From Paguma larvata (Eukaryota > Chordata > Mammalia > Carnivora > Viverridae): a stretch of DNA of 64,000 bases. This document shows, in pieces, positions 34,275 to 45,541 of the stretch. The notes beneath the pieces were generated by a model. The model did not search any database and had not been told where the DNA came from. It was given only the letters and a program-made list of their open reading frames with translations. The stretch lies in contig CM057841.1 in the NCBI GenBank assembly GCA_030068075.1, forward strand, positions 47,533,030-47,597,029, in the 5' to 3' direction. Both the position numbers and the translations under genes were made by a program. Numbering within the stretch: the stretch's first letter is position 1; the number at the start of each line of letters is the position of its first letter.

Positions 34275-34489
34275 TACCTTCTTCCCATATGGCCCATCAT
34301 TGGCTGTTTGACTTTTCCCCTGACTGTGTCTGGCCTGGTTCTAAGTTTGAACAAGCTTCTAGTGCTTGACATTTTTCTCTGAGAAGCAGTTCTTTTTGTA
34401 ATCTGAGACCTGGGAAAGTTTGCTTTCACCATGCATCTTGTGATATTTGGGTTTATAATAAAAAATATGTATTTGGTTTTCATCATTTC

Positions 34490-35400
34490 TGTACAGGGCT
34501 CCTAAAACACTGGGAATTTCCTAAGTGGGGAAAGCAGTAAAGGTGTTTTTTGCTATGTTAATGAGATGACTTTTGGAACCCACCTGAGGATGGGGGGCTG
34601 GTTGCCAGAAGAACCAAACATGTGATTAGACTGAAAGTCCCAACCCACCTCTGGGCAGGGGAGGCTGGAGGAGAGAGGGGCTGGAGGTTGAATCAGTGTT
34701 GTTATTTTTTTTTTAATTTTTAAAATTTTTAAAAATAATTATTTATTTATTTTGAGAAAGAGAGTGTGAGCAGAGGAGAGGCAGAGAGAGACGGAGAGAG
34801 AGAATCCCAGGCAGGCTCCACATTCAGTGCAGATCCGAGGATCAGTTTTTAATGGCTAATCGTTTAATCAGTCATGCCTATGTAGTAAATCCTCCATTAA
34901 ATTCCAAAAGGACAGGGTTTGGAAAACTTCCAGGTTGGTGAACATGTGGAGATTTGGGGAGAGTGGAGCCCCGCGAGAAGGCTGGGAAGTTCTGTACCCC
35001 TTCCCACATACCTTGTCCTCTGCATTTCTTCCATCTGGCTGTTCCTGAGTTATATCCTTTTATAATAAACTTGTGCTCTAGTTAAGTGAAATGTTTCTCT
35101 GAGTTCTGGGAGTCACTCTAGCAAATTAATTGAACCTGAGGAGGGGTTCTTGGGAACCTCGACTTATCTCTAGTGGGTCAGAAGTACAGGTAACACTCTG
35201 GGCTTGTGATGGGCATCTGGTGGTCATGGGGGAGAGAGTCTTGTAGGAATGAACCCTTAACTTGTGGGATCTGTTGCTAGCTCTGGGTCGATAGTGTCAG
35301 AATTGAGTTGAACTGTAGGACAGCCAACTGGTATCCTGAGAATTGCTTGCTGACGTGGGGAACACTCCCCTCAGCCCTACCCTCCCACTCCCCACGTTGG
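34490..35400 (+). repeat. Old LTR-like repeat, interrupted by a truncated SINEC
   Basis: Wording such as 'tataataaacttgtgctcta', 'agttctgggagtcactctag', 'ggtcagaagtacaggtaaca' and 'agtgtcagaattgagttgaa' is that of a recurrent mammalian LTR-type repeat with a poly-A signal near 35062. I cannot name the family. No gag, pol or env reading frame is supported. Confidence 0.55.
34705..34842 (-). mobile_element. 5'-truncated SINEC, minus strand
   Basis: Tail complement and GA-rich body are present ('gagagagaatcccaggcagg'), but the sequence stops near 34842 and the tRNA-like head with its promoter is missing. 'aatcagt' and 'gatcagt' at the two sides hint at a short duplication. Confidence 0.88.
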
Positions 35401-35929
35401 AATTGGTGACTAGAACAAAATACATCTTCATTTCCTTTTCTTCACCATGGGTCAAACAAGAAGATTCTTTGTGAAATTTATCTCTCTAATCTACCTCTGG
35501 TATAATAGGTCATACATTCAGCAGAAACAGATTGTGTTCAGGAAGTATTTCAAGGAGAAAGAAGCAGAAGCCAATGGGGAACCTGTGGCATCTAAAGTAA
35601 TTCAACTGAAAAGAGATAAGACAAATAGAAAAACAGGGATCATAACAGCTTTAGAAACAGTAGAAACACGGAAGATGAAGTAAGATTAAAACATTAAAAT
35701 TAGTCCTTTTATTCTGAGTTCCTGAAGAACCCCTCACTGACAACAAAGTCATGTTGCATTTGAGCATTTCCCCTAATTTTTTCTTTGATATTTTCCTGCT
35801 AAAATGGTATTTGGGGGTAAAGAAAAAGTTATCAGCATTCCAGAGTATGCTCCTTGCTGTGGCAGTAGCAGAAATCGAAGACATGAACAAATTCATCGCC
35901 CTTCTTCTTAAACCAAACTTTCTGCTAAT
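35401..35929. other. Intron or intergenic, one lysine-rich open frame
   Basis: A 78-codon frame at 35447-35683 begins after the LTR-like repeat and is Lys/Arg-rich. It has no domain I recognise and its base usage looks like the surroundings, so I do not call it a gene. Confidence 0.35.
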
Positions 35930-36018
35930 GCTAACACTGAGAACAGTTATATGCCAGCTACTGTACAAAGTGAAGTACTTTATACACACTATCTTCATTT
36001 GCTCCTCATACTAAGCAT
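35930..36018 (-). repeat. MIR SINE, minus strand, left half
   Basis: 'atgccagctactgtacaaag' and 'ttatacacactatcttcatt' are the complement of MIR. The element resumes at 36546. Confidence 0.7.
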
Positions 36019-36026
36019 GGGGTCAA

Positions 36027-36545
36027 TGTGGTAGCCGGCTTTCAAGATGGCTCCCAGTGAGCCTTGCTTCCTGATATTCACGTCCTGGTGTGGCTTCTCA
36101 CACACTGAATAGGAAAGGTTGGTGTTGCATAAATGATGGTGCGTGACTTCTCGGTCACAAAAGACATTGCAGCCTCTCCCTTGGTCTCTTGGGCTGCTTG
36201 CTCTGAAGGTCATCATGCCATGTGAAGGGACTCATGAGGAGAGGAAGGGACTCATGAGGAGAGGAACTGAGGTGTCCCCCTGAGAGCCAGGACCACCTTG
36301 CTAGCCATGTGAGCGAGCCATCTTGGAAGTGCAGTTTTCCAGCCTGAGTCAAGCCTTTAGATAGCTGTGGCCTTTGCTGCCAGCTTTGACTGCAAACTCC
36401 TAAGAGAGCCTAAGCCAGAATCTCCTAGACCAGCATCTTTCAAATTCTTGAATCACAGACACTGTGAGAAATGACAAATGTTTTGTGTTGTTTCCAGCTA
36501 CTCATTTTTGGAGCAATTTGTTACATGGTAATAGATAGCTATTAG
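36027..36545 (+). repeat. MaLR-type LTR (MLT1-like), inserted in a MIR
   Basis: 'ggctttcaagatggctccca', 'tgatattcacgtcctggtgt', 'actcctaagagagcctaagc', 'gcaatttgttacatggtaat' follow a diverged MLT1 on the + strand. It carries a perfect 20-bp tandem duplication at 36224-36263. Confidence 0.72.
36224..36263 (+). repeat. Two-copy perfect 20-bp tandem repeat
   Basis: The unit gaagggactcatgaggagag occurs at 36224-36243 and 36244-36263 with no mismatch inside an ancient LTR, so the duplication is much younger than the LTR. Confidence 0.95.
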
Positions 36546-36650
36546 AGTAGGTTCACTACTGTTATCTCCATTCTACAGATGAGAAAATGGAGGCTTGCGA
36601 AGATCAAAACCCAGGTGTGATGATTCCAAAACCTTTGGCCTTAACAAAAA
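36546..36650 (-). repeat. MIR SINE, minus strand, right half
   Basis: 'actactgttatctccattct', 'acagatgagaaaatggaggc' and 'ggcttgcgaagatcaaaacc' continue the MIR interrupted at 36018. Confidence 0.75.
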
Positions 36651-37275
36651 CAGACTATTCCTTCAGAGTTTTGGTTTCTTATTGCTGACAATACCTTTTG
36701 AGAGGAAAACAATTATCTTCCAAAACTATGAAAAAGCATCTTTAGTCTGTCAACCTATATATTAGTTAAATGTGTTAGAGGCCTGTAGGCTACTTCAGTG
36801 TACAAATAAACATGAAATACAGTGTTTAGCACAGAAGTTCCTTGAGATTTGTTTCTCATCTTATGTGTTGCTCACTGGGTGGAAAAGATTTTAACTTGTT
36901 CTGAGATTTAAACTGGGATTTAAACCCCATATGCCAATTTTTGTCTGGCTCTCACCAAAGGAGGGCCTTGGGGATGGAAGGAGAAGGCAAGAATAAAAAT
37001 ACAAGGCAGTAAGTCTTTGAGACATTTAAGATGAAGGGAAAGCAAGAAGATATGGACAGAGATGAGGGATGGGGGATGGTCATGATGGTCACGATGGTTG
37101 TTTATGTGGCATGTACATGTCCCCACAGGTTCTGGGGGAGGCGTTCACTAATTTAATAATATATCTCATGAAATTCTGCTTTACCGGGCAGCAACCCCTT
37201 CTGCATTTGAACACTTTGAAGAGTTCCCAGAGGTGAGCAAAACTCAACTTCCTGCAGAAAATGAATTTTGTTCTT
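36651..37275. other. Intron or intergenic, nothing recognised
   Basis: No exon or clear repeat. Confidence 0.4.
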
Positions 37276-37290
37276 AAGAATATCTATCGT

Positions 37291-37503
37291 GTGGGGCACC
37301 TGGGTGGCTCAGTCAGTTAGGCGTCCAACTCTCGGTTTCAGCTCAGGTCACAATCTCGTGGTTTGTGAGAGCGAGCTCCAAATTGGGCTCTGTGCTGACA
37401 GTAAGGAGCCTGCTTGGGATTCTCTCTCTCCCTCTCTATGCCCTGCTCATGCTCTTCCTCTCAAAGCAAACAAAGAAACAAACAAACAAACCTTATATAA
37501 AAA
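37291..37503 (+). mobile_element. SINEC, plus strand, 15-bp target-site duplication
   Basis: 'gtggggcacctgggtggctc' through 'ctgtgctgacagtaaggagc' to an (AAAC)n-type tail. Flanks AAGAATATCTATCGT (37276-37290) and AAGAATATCTGTCGT (37504-37518) differ at one base. Confidence 0.97.
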
Positions 37504-37518
37504 AAGAATATCTGTCGT

Positions 37519-38195
37519 AAAACTTTTGTTGTTGTTAGAATCCCGTGCTGCAAATCTATCAGGCAGAGTTTTAATGTAAACCCCATCCTGCCTGGTTCTC
37601 CCTCCTAAGAGTTGGCTGGGAATACCTTTTCTTGTCTTTTCTTTGAAAGAAGATACTGTGACTTAACCTATATTCTGTTACTTTAAAACAGAAGGAGTCC
37701 AAGATTAACATTTAAATTAAGGAAAACAAAACAAAAGAGGGAAAATAGTTCTGAGAAGTATTTTAGTCTCATGAAAATCTCTCTTTTAATAAATGCAACT
37801 TAGTATTAAATTAAATTCAACAAAAATTAACTTCTCCTTTTTTCTTTGCATTTGCACATGCTCCCTCTAGGGTAGAAACAGCTTTGTAAGCAAATAATTG
37901 CAATACAGTGGATTACATTCAATAATAGAGGCATATGCAAAGGACAGAGTGAGTGACACCCTTTGTTTGCATTAGGGAAAGCATTACTTCCAGGGACCCT
38001 TGCGATGGGTTTTATGGGAGGAATAGAAGTTTGCTAGGCAGATGGGAATAGGGAAGTGAGAAGAAAGGATGAGCTTATACAAGCATATAGAAGTGTGAAA
38101 TAGCCAGGTACGTTTGGGGACTGTGGAAAGTCACTGTATGGATTAATTAGTTAATTGGATTAAATTATGTATTAAAAAGCATATGTATGAGGCAG
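37519..38195. other. Intron or intergenic, nothing recognised
   Basis: Mostly repeat-free. About 37860-37990 holds several short AT motifs but nothing decisive. Confidence 0.4.
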
Positions 38196-38765
38196 TGTAC
38201 TGGACACTGAGAACTTAGTTATGGAAAAGACAAAGTTTCTGTCCTCTAGAAACTTACAGTTTATTGGCAGAGGGAGTTGAATAAATAACCATGATAGGAG
38301 TGAACATGAGATCATAAAGAAGGGGCAACCTTGCAGGGTCAGAGAGGGCATCTGAGTCCAGAAAGAGGAATGGGCACTAGTGGGGGTGGGGGTGTGGAAG
38401 GAAAGTCATTCCAGGTGACGTGTATGAGTCTAGAGGTATGTGAGCTCTTGAGAGATTGTGAACTGCGAGTTGAGCATAAAGTGCCAGAAGAGCAGGTTCC
38501 TGGGGTGTGCGTCATGACTAGGAGCTTACAGATGCTCTGGACCAAAGGTTTTTAGGCAGGGAAATGACATGGCCGCATTTCCCCTTTAGAAAGGTCACCG
38601 TGGCTTCAGCGCAGAGAACGGCTAGGGAATTGGGGGTGTTGTGAGGATGTGGAGTCAGGGAGGTCAGCTAAGGGTTTGTTCTGGTCACCTGGGCAAGACA
38701 TGAGGGTTACATTATCAAAGGGGAGCCACGGGGATGGAAAGGAGGAGTTGGATTTGTGAGATTCC
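38196..38765 (-). repeat. L2 LINE, minus strand, first part
   Basis: 'tctagaaacttacagtttat', 'aagagcaggttcctggggtg', 'taggcagggaaatgacatgg' and 'agaaaggtcaccgtggcttc' are the reverse of L2 in order. It continues after the MIR at 38770-39055. Confidence 0.72.
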
Positions 38766-38769
38766 CAGG

Positions 38770-39055
38770 AGGTTGAGGCAGAATAACCTCATGACTAAGA
38801 GTGTGGACTCTGGAACTAGAGTGACTGGCTTTCCTCCCAGCTTTAGCCTTTACTAGTATGGAGACTGGGGCAGGTTATTTACCTTGTCTGTGCCTCTGGT
38901 TTTTTTTGTTTTTGTTTTTTTTTGTTTGTTTGTTTGTTTGTTTAATCTATGATTTGGGGAGAATAATAGCACTTACATCTAGGGTTGTTGTGGTGATTAA
39001 CGCATATAATGCTTGGAACAGTGGTTCGTAGTAAGTGTTCAATAAACAGTTCTTA
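38770..39055 (+). repeat. MIR SINE, plus strand, with T/G-rich insert
   Basis: 'aagagtgtggactctggaac', 'tatggagactggggcaggtt', 'agcacttacatctagggttg', 'gtaagtgttcaataaacagt' are MIR in order. A T/(TTTG)n tract (38900-38943) sits inside it. Confidence 0.85.
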
Positions 39056-39059
39056 TATG

Positions 39060-39640
39060 ATTGATTGGAGGAGATGACACCTGAATTTGGGGTGTGGGCA
39101 ATTTTGTGAATGAATAGTGATTCCATTCACAGAGGAATGCAGGAGAGAGCAGGTCTCGGGGGCATGGTGGGCTTGAGGTGGCCGAGGACACCCAGGTGGA
39201 GACATCTTGTGTGCAGCGAGGTCAGTGGAGTGGAGCTCAGAGGTATGTGGGTAGCATGAATCCTCTAGAACTGCAGGAGGGCACGGCATAGAGGGAGGCC
39301 TGGAGTGGCTGCTGGGAAGATCGCTGACGAGGGCAACAGGACAGCAGGTATACAGGGCCCGGTGGAAGCTGGAGACTGAATGTGCAGTGACATGATCTGC
39401 ACTGTTGTGCAGTTTTCTCCAGCAGTCCTCCAGCCCAGGGTGGGAGGGACGAGCAGCTGGACTGACCCAGGCTTGGGGTATTACCAGGTGAGACAGCAAG
39501 GCCTGGCATCAGGATGTTGCTCAGAGACCGGGCTGGGGTCAGCTGTGAGGTGTGGGCTGCAGAGGCAGGAGTGAAGACAGGAGAAGGGGTCAGGAGTTGA
39601 AGGGGATTCTCGGACTTTTGGCTTGAGAGGGTGTTGGAGA
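39060..39640 (-). repeat. L2 LINE, minus strand, continuation
   Basis: 'cacccaggtggagacatctt' and 'ggacttttggcttgagaggg' fit the complement of the L2 coding region. Overlapping minus-strand frames of about 136-148 codons here are remnants of that coding region or chance. Confidence 0.6.
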
Positions 39641-39950
39641 AAACCAAGATGATGAGAAACAGAAGAAGAAGAAGAACAAGGAGTGTGGGTGTGGGTGAGC
39701 GTGTGCGTGTTTACACGTGCGTGTTCATGCTGGCTGCACAGGGGAATGGAGGCTGGAAAGAGATATATTGGCTATTTAATTAAAATAGAATTCCCGGAGT
39801 TTGTGAAGTTCACTTAAAAAAAATTATTCTTGGTGGAAACTGAAGATTTGGTGTATATGCCTTGTTGGTATAGTAAATGCCCTAATAAAAGTGTTATCCA
39901 GACCTCCTTAGTCAAAAAGTTCTTTGGTTCATGGCCTCTTTTACTGTATG

Positions 39951-39984
<34 letters not shown>

Positions 39985-40009
39985 AGAGTGTGGTCTTTTA
40001 AAGCAGTAT
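39641..40009. other. Intron or intergenic with a 29-T homopolymer
   Basis: A (GAA)n-like run at 39659-39680, GTGT-rich text to about 39725 and T29 at 39953-39981. No exon. Confidence 0.6.
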
Positions 40010-40206
40010 GTTGCATCTGGGTGGCTCAGTTGGGTAAGCATCTGACTCCTGATTTCTGCTGAGGTCATGATCTCACAGTTGTGAGATTGAGCCCCACGTT
40101 AGGCTCTGTGCTGAGCGTGGAACCTGCTTAAGATTCTCTAGCTCTCCTTCTCTGTTCCTCACATGTTCTCTCTCTCTCAAAATAAATAAATAAACTTAAA
40201 AAAAAA
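40010..40206 (+). mobile_element. SINEC, plus strand
   Basis: 'gcatctgggtggctcagttg' through 'ctctgtgctgagcgtggaac' and a CT-rich region to AATAAATAAATAAAC. Target-site duplication not clear. Confidence 0.93.
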
Positions 40207-40379
40207 TCAGGGTATTAAGGTGACTGATGGATTACATGAGTCAGGGCATTCCGGGGACATTAATGCATTTGGCTACTTGCATGGTTTTAGTTTTGTGTTA
40301 GATATTGGAACAGTGGACTAGGTAATTGTCATTTTTAATAACATTCCTGAATATCGACTCTGTCTAATGTACTGGACAA

Positions 40380-40715
40380 TGATTTGTTAGAAATTCATAG
40401 GCATCCATTAAATACAAGGCAGTATGCATTACGGTCTCTACCTCAAGGAGTCTATGGTCTATTAAGATCAGAAGAAGCACACACATAACTATAAAGTAGA
40501 AAGTTTTAGGTGTCATAAAAGAGAGAAAAAGTAAGATCCTGGAAGGTCAGAGATGTTGAACAATCACTTCCAGCTGGTCAGATCAGAAAGAAATTGCTTC
40601 GATAAGGAAACAACATTTGAATCAGGAAGGGATCTGTGCAGAGGTAAAGAAAGGACGTTGCAGACAGAAGGAGCAGTGTGAGCAGATTTTTAGGGAAAAA
40701 TACCTTAACCTTTGT
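40380..40715 (-). repeat. L2 LINE, minus strand
   Basis: 'tacctcaaggagtctatggt', 'caacatttgaatcaggaagg' and 'gttgcagacagaaggagcag' are the reverse of the L2 3' region. Confidence 0.7.
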
Positions 40716-41165
40716 AGTTAAGGAACTGCAAAAGCATGATCCAAATATTCCAGGCTTGAATTGTAATAATGGTATTAGTGGTCAAAACAGGAAGAAAATA
40801 AAAGAGGAAAATGGTCAAGATTTTTAAAGTACTTAAGAAACCATTTGTAGGAAGAAATCAGTTTTAATGAAAAATACCTGAGTCATCAGATTCTTACAAG
40901 ATAACTATGCTTCGTATTTTGGTTTGATAGAAATCATTGTATTTCTGTTATGTTGAAATAGAACAGTCATTTCAAGTTATGGCGTAGCTTATGAATACAT
41001 CTTTCCATATCTGGGATAAATCCTCCAGAAAAAGATATTCATTCATCAAAGAATATGCACAGTTTTTAGAGATTGCCAAATTAAAGTTACAGATTTATAT
41101 TCTAGCTGTAAGATACAAATGCCTACCTTTGTATCATTCTCATCAACAATGAGTTTTGCCTGTCT
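40716..41165. other. Intron or intergenic, nothing recognised
   Basis: AT-rich, no exon or clear repeat. Confidence 0.4.
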
Positions 41166-42960
41166 TCCTCTCTTTTTCTTAAAAAACTTTTAAAACAAAT
41201 TTTATTTTGAAATAACTTTAGATTCACAGGAAGTTGCAAAGAAAGCACAGAGAGGTCTCATATACCCTTGACCTCCTATTTCCCTCATGGTTACATCTTA
41301 TATAACTAGAGATAATATCACAATCAGAAAATTATCATTCGTTCAATGTGTGTATATAGTTCTGTGTCAGTATATTGCGTGTGTAGATATATATAACTTC
41401 CACCACAATCGAGTTACAGAAATCCCTTTATTAGGTTCAGTAAAAGCACTAGAAATTGAACATGTAACTTATAGAAGTAAAAATCTCCCTATTAGCAAAT
41501 TTTCTTATTCATCCCAACTCTAGAAGCCTTAAGATTTTTGCCTGTCATCTTATTTCTTCTGTTTGTTTTATCACCACAGACATCCCCCGCCGCCACCATT
41601 CCTAACCTGTGGCAACCACTAATTTGTTCTCTAATCTCTATAATTGGGTCATTTGAGAATATCATGTAAGTGGAATCACTCAGTATGCAACCTGTTGGGA
41701 TTATCATCCTTTTCCATTTTCTGTTTTTGTCCCCGAGACCCATCTAGGTCGTTATCAATCGTTTGTTCCTTTTTACTGCCGAGTAGTATTCCGTGATACC
41801 AAGTACCACTCTTCGTTTCATCATGCCCTGCTGAGCGATGTTTGGGTTGTGAAAGCTCTTATTAATAATCATGCACAGGATTTTGTACGTATTAATACTT
41901 TTAATTGTGAAAATTTTAAAACATGCACGAAAGTGGAGAGAGGGCTATAATCTTCGATGTTTGTCGGTATTCTCCCATTCTTATTTCTTCATTCCTCCTC
42001 CCTCACACACCCACACACCCCTTTCTGCATCCCTACCCCCACACGCATTTTTTTCCTGGAGCATTAAAAAATTTTTTTTTTAATGTTTATTTATTTTTGA
42101 GAGCAAGAGAAACAGAGCACAAGCTGGGGAGGGACAGAGAGAGATGGAGACACAGAATCCGAAGCAGGCTCCAGGCTCTGAGCTGTCAGCACAGGCCAGG
42201 GGCAGGGCTCTAACTCTTGGACTGGGATGAGATCATGACCTGAGCCAAAGTCAGACGCTTAACCGACTGAGCCTCCCAGGCGCTCCTCCTGGGGTATTTT
42301 AAAGTAAATTTCAGACATAATTTCCCTTTACCCATAAATGCTACATATGTTTAACAGGTAAGAACATTCTTTTAAAAAAATCATACCCACAGTACCATTA
42401 TCCTACAAAAAACCCAATAATTATTTTATATCATCTTTTATTCACATATTTGAATCATGATCCAAATGAGGTGCACCTTTGCATTTGGTTGGTTGAAGAC
42501 TCTTATAATTTATAACTGCCCCCCATCCACAACTCTCCAATGCCACTTATTAATCGTAAAAAGTAGGTCATTTTTCTATAATATTCCCACATTCTACACT
42601 TAGCTTAATTGTATTCCTTCAGAATATGCTTGTTCCTCCTTTCCCCCTGTCTCCTGCAGCCTGGCTGGTAGGTCTAGAGGCGTAATTAGATTTTTGTTAA
42701 CAGCTCTGCATAGCTGGTTCTGTGTGGTGCACGTGAGATGTCTGGTTTTCACTCATTTGGTGTGGAGATTGATTTAGAGGGCTCAGGTGGTGTCAGCCCG
42801 ATCGAGCCATCATAGAGTTCTTCAGCAGCAGCTTTTCTAATGGCTTTAGCATTGATGATCTTTCTTTTCATTAGGGACTGAATCATGGTCATTTTTATTT
42901 CTGTTTCTTCTGAGTTTATTAGCTGAAATTCTTCTATGAAGAATCATTTTCCTTCCTCAG
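41166..42960 (-). repeat. Ancient L1 (L1M) 3' region, minus strand, split by a SINEC
   Basis: 'ttttgaaataactttagatt', 'acaggaagttgcaaagaaag', 'ttactgccgagtagtattcc' and, after the SINEC, 'aggtctagaggcgtaattag' and 'cctgtctcctgcagcctggc' are antisense L1M. Non-coding. May be more than one L1 fragment. Confidence 0.78.
42070..42286 (-). mobile_element. SINEC, minus strand
   Basis: Tail complement 'ttttttttaatgtttattta', 'gagctgtcagcacaggccag' and 'gagcctcccaggcgctcc'. Flanks TCCTGGAGCATTAAAA (42054-42069) and TCCTGGGGTATTTTAA (from 42287) look like a diverged duplication. Confidence 0.94.
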
Positions 42961-43423
42961 TCATTTGGTTACTTGGAATGCAATTTGAACAAAAAAAGTA
43001 CATGATAAATGGTGGATTCTTTCCTTTTATTATTTCCAAAATAATTACCTTGTTTCCATAGCAACTTCCAAAGGTGACCAGTAATTTTTTTAGTATGATT
43101 TGAACTTAGATTTTTAGAGATTTATCCATTGCAGACTTTTAAAAAAACATTCAAATTGTCCTATCTGTGGTGAATGAGAACTCCTTTAAATTACTCTGGG
43201 TCCTTTAGACACAACCCTAGTAGCCTTTGATAATGTCCTTGTTTTATGGCAAAATAGAATGTTCCAAGTTCTTGTTAAACATTTTATGCCTCAGACCTCA
43301 AATTACCCATTTCTCCAGGGAGCTGTGGTTCCTTTTAGTGGGAAATGGTATTTAGAGATCACAGTATGTCCTTGGACTATTATTGCTTAGTGGGCCTTCA
43401 TTGTTTCTGGGCTTCTTCAGCAT
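42961..43423. other. Intron or intergenic, nothing recognised
   Basis: AT-rich, no exon or clear repeat. Confidence 0.4.
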
Positions 43424-43436
43424 GCATGTTATTTAA

Positions 43437-43650
43437 TTTTTGTTTGTTTGTTTATTCATTTATGTTGAGAGAGAGAGAGAGAGAGAGAGGCAGAGAGAGA
43501 GAGGAAAGAGAGACAGAATCCCAAGCAGGCTCCATGCTGTCAGCACACAGCCTGATGTGGGGCTGGATCCCACAAACCATGAGACCATGACCTAAGCCGA
43601 CATCAAGAGTAGGACAATTAACCAACTGAGTCACCCAGGTACCCCAGTGG
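43437..43650 (-). mobile_element. SINEC, minus strand
   Basis: TTTG/TTTA tail complement, (GA)n, 'gctgtcagcacacagcctga' and 'gagtcacccaggtacccc'. Flanks GCATGTTATTTAA (43424-43436) and GCAGGTTATTTAA (43651-43663) differ at one base. Confidence 0.96.
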
Positions 43651-43820
43651 GCAGGTTATTTAAAAGGAGAAAGTACTCATCAGCTCACAATTGTTTTCAA
43701 TTTAAATGTAAGATTATAGGGCTTCTTAATATAAGAACTTTGGTTTTCTTTTTTCTGAATCTGAGATGCTTTTGTTCCCAACAATATTGATTTAACTACC
43801 TGTTTTAAAAATATTATTAC

Positions 43821-43910
43821 AGGGGTGCCTAGCTGGCTCAGTCAGTAAAGCATGCAACTCTTGATCTTGGGGTTGTGAGTTCAAGTCTTGTGTTGGGCCT
43901 AGAGCAAAAG
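43821..43910 (+). mobile_element. Short SINEC, plus strand, perfect 14-bp duplication
   Basis: 'aggggtgcctagctggctca' through 'gtgttgggcctagagcaaaa'. AAAAATATTATTAC is repeated exactly at 43807-43820 and 43911-43924. The copy is only 90 bp, the short type without a CT-rich region. Confidence 0.96.
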
Positions 43911-44059
43911 AAAAATATTATTACTAATATTATTACTAACACTAAGACTACACTGGAGACAGTCAAAACACTGTATTTTAAGATCAGTTGGAATAATTGT
44001 TTTCTCTTTGTGCTTATGACACCAACTTGATATACAGCAAGGTTCATTTCTTTCCGTTG

Positions 44060-44700
44060 TTTTTCACTTTTTAAGAATTGATTTTTAAAATGTTTTAAAA
44101 TCTATTTTTAACAACTTTATGGAGATAAAACTCACATACCATGCAATTCACCCTTAAGGCATATATACAACTCAGTAGTTTTTAGTACATTCACACATAT
44201 GCGCAGTCATCACCACAGTCAATTTTAGAACATTTTCATCATCTCAGTAAGATATCCCCTACCTTTTACCTATCCCCTTGCCTTTCCTTGATTTCTTCTA
44301 GGCCTAGGCAACCACTAATTTACTCCTTCTCTCTAGAGATCTCCCTCTTTTGGACACTTCAAGTGCATAGACTCAAACAATATGTGGTCTTTTGTAACTG
44401 GCTTATTTTACAGAGCATAATGTTTTTGAGGTTCTCCCATGTCTCTGTGACCCAAGGGGGTACTTCGGCCTCACCTCTGCATTCTGGGATTTTCACATAG
44501 ATATCTTAAGTATGGATAGTTTCTACTTGGTCTTTTTTGTGAAGTTGGCACCTCTTCCACCATGTTGGTGACATCACTTCCCATTTTACTTTGTGTTGTA
44601 ATAATTATATGCATTACAGTTGGTTTATTGTTTGTCTTTCTCTGTTTAGTAGGTCTTCTCTGCTTTTTCTAAAATTTCTTTTGGTATTTAGAAAGGTTTA
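44060..44700 (-). repeat. Ancient L1 (L1M) 3' end, minus strand
   Basis: 'actttatggagataaaactc', 'accatgcaattcacccttaa', 'gcgcagtcatcaccacagtc', 'ctcccatgtctctgtgaccc' are antisense L1M 3'UTR. Confidence 0.82.
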
Positions 44701-44744
44701 CTTTTAGGTATAGTAGTTTTTTTGTGTGTATAAGCCCTGTATAA

Positions 44745-45235
44745 TGCCTATGTTAGTAATTTATTTCTGGGTAACAAATTACCCCCAACTAAAACCATGA
44801 ATATTAGTTTTCTCATAGTTTCTATGTGTCAGGAATCTAGCTGTGGCTTATTAGCTGGGTGCCTCCTCCTCAGTGTCTGTCTTGAATCTCAAGTCAAGCT
44901 GTTGGCTGGGCCTGTAGTCATCCCAAGGCTCAAATGGGGCTAGCAAATCTGCCTTCAAGCCCATTCACATGTTTGTTGGCAGACCTCAGAATATCCACTT
45001 CCAAGTTTACTCACGTCATTGCTGGCAGGCTTGGTCCCTCACCGCACGGGCCTCTCTCTAGGCTTTCTGAGTGTCCTCACAATGTGGCAGCTGATGATCT
45101 TAGAAAGAGCCAGAGAGAACCCAAGATGGAACCAAGTCTCTTTGTAACTAATCTCAGAAAGTGACACCCATCGCTTGTGCTGCATTATATTTGTTAGAAT
45201 ACTTAGGGACAGCCTCAACTCAAGGGCAGGTATTA
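44745..45235 (-). repeat. MaLR/MLT1-like ancient repeat, minus strand
   Basis: 'gtaacaaattacccccaact', 'tagtttctatgtgtcaggaa', 'gtcctcacaatgtggcagct', 'ttgtgctgcattatatttgt' fit a diverged MLT1-type or similar ancient repeat. The class is less certain than the fact that it is a repeat. Confidence 0.6.
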
Positions 45236-45314
45236 CACAAATACATGAGTGCTTGGAAACAGGTTATCGTTGACTGCTATTGTACAGACTTTCTACCATA
45301 ATTCCCTAAGCTCC

Positions 45315-45531
45315 ATTTTTTTTTCTTAAAATTTTTAATGTTTATTTTTTTTGAGAGACAGAATGTGAGTGGGGGAGAGGCAGAGAGAGAGGGAGTCACA
45401 GATTCCAAAATAGGCTCTAGGTTCTGAGCTCTCAGCACAGAGCCCAACATGAGGCTTGAACTCAAGAACCTCAAGATCATGACCTGAGCGGAAGTCTGTC
45501 GCTCAACCCACCGAGCCACTCAGGTGCCCCT
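45315..45531 (-). mobile_element. SINEC, minus strand, target-site duplication
   Basis: Tail complement to 'gagccactcaggtgcccc'. CCTAAGCTCC occurs at 45305-45314 and 45532-45541. Confidence 0.96.
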
Positions 45532-45541
45532 CCTAAGCTCC

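Noticed and set aside
35447..35683. 78-codon Lys/Arg-rich open frame after an LTR-like repeat, starting MGQT
   Set aside because: The first four residues recall the start of some retroviral Gag proteins, but nothing after them does, and there is no further retroviral coding sequence nearby. Treated as chance.
39053..39647. Overlapping minus-strand frames of 148 and 136 codons
   Set aside because: They lie in G-rich sequence that reads as a reversed L2; no domain, no splice context.
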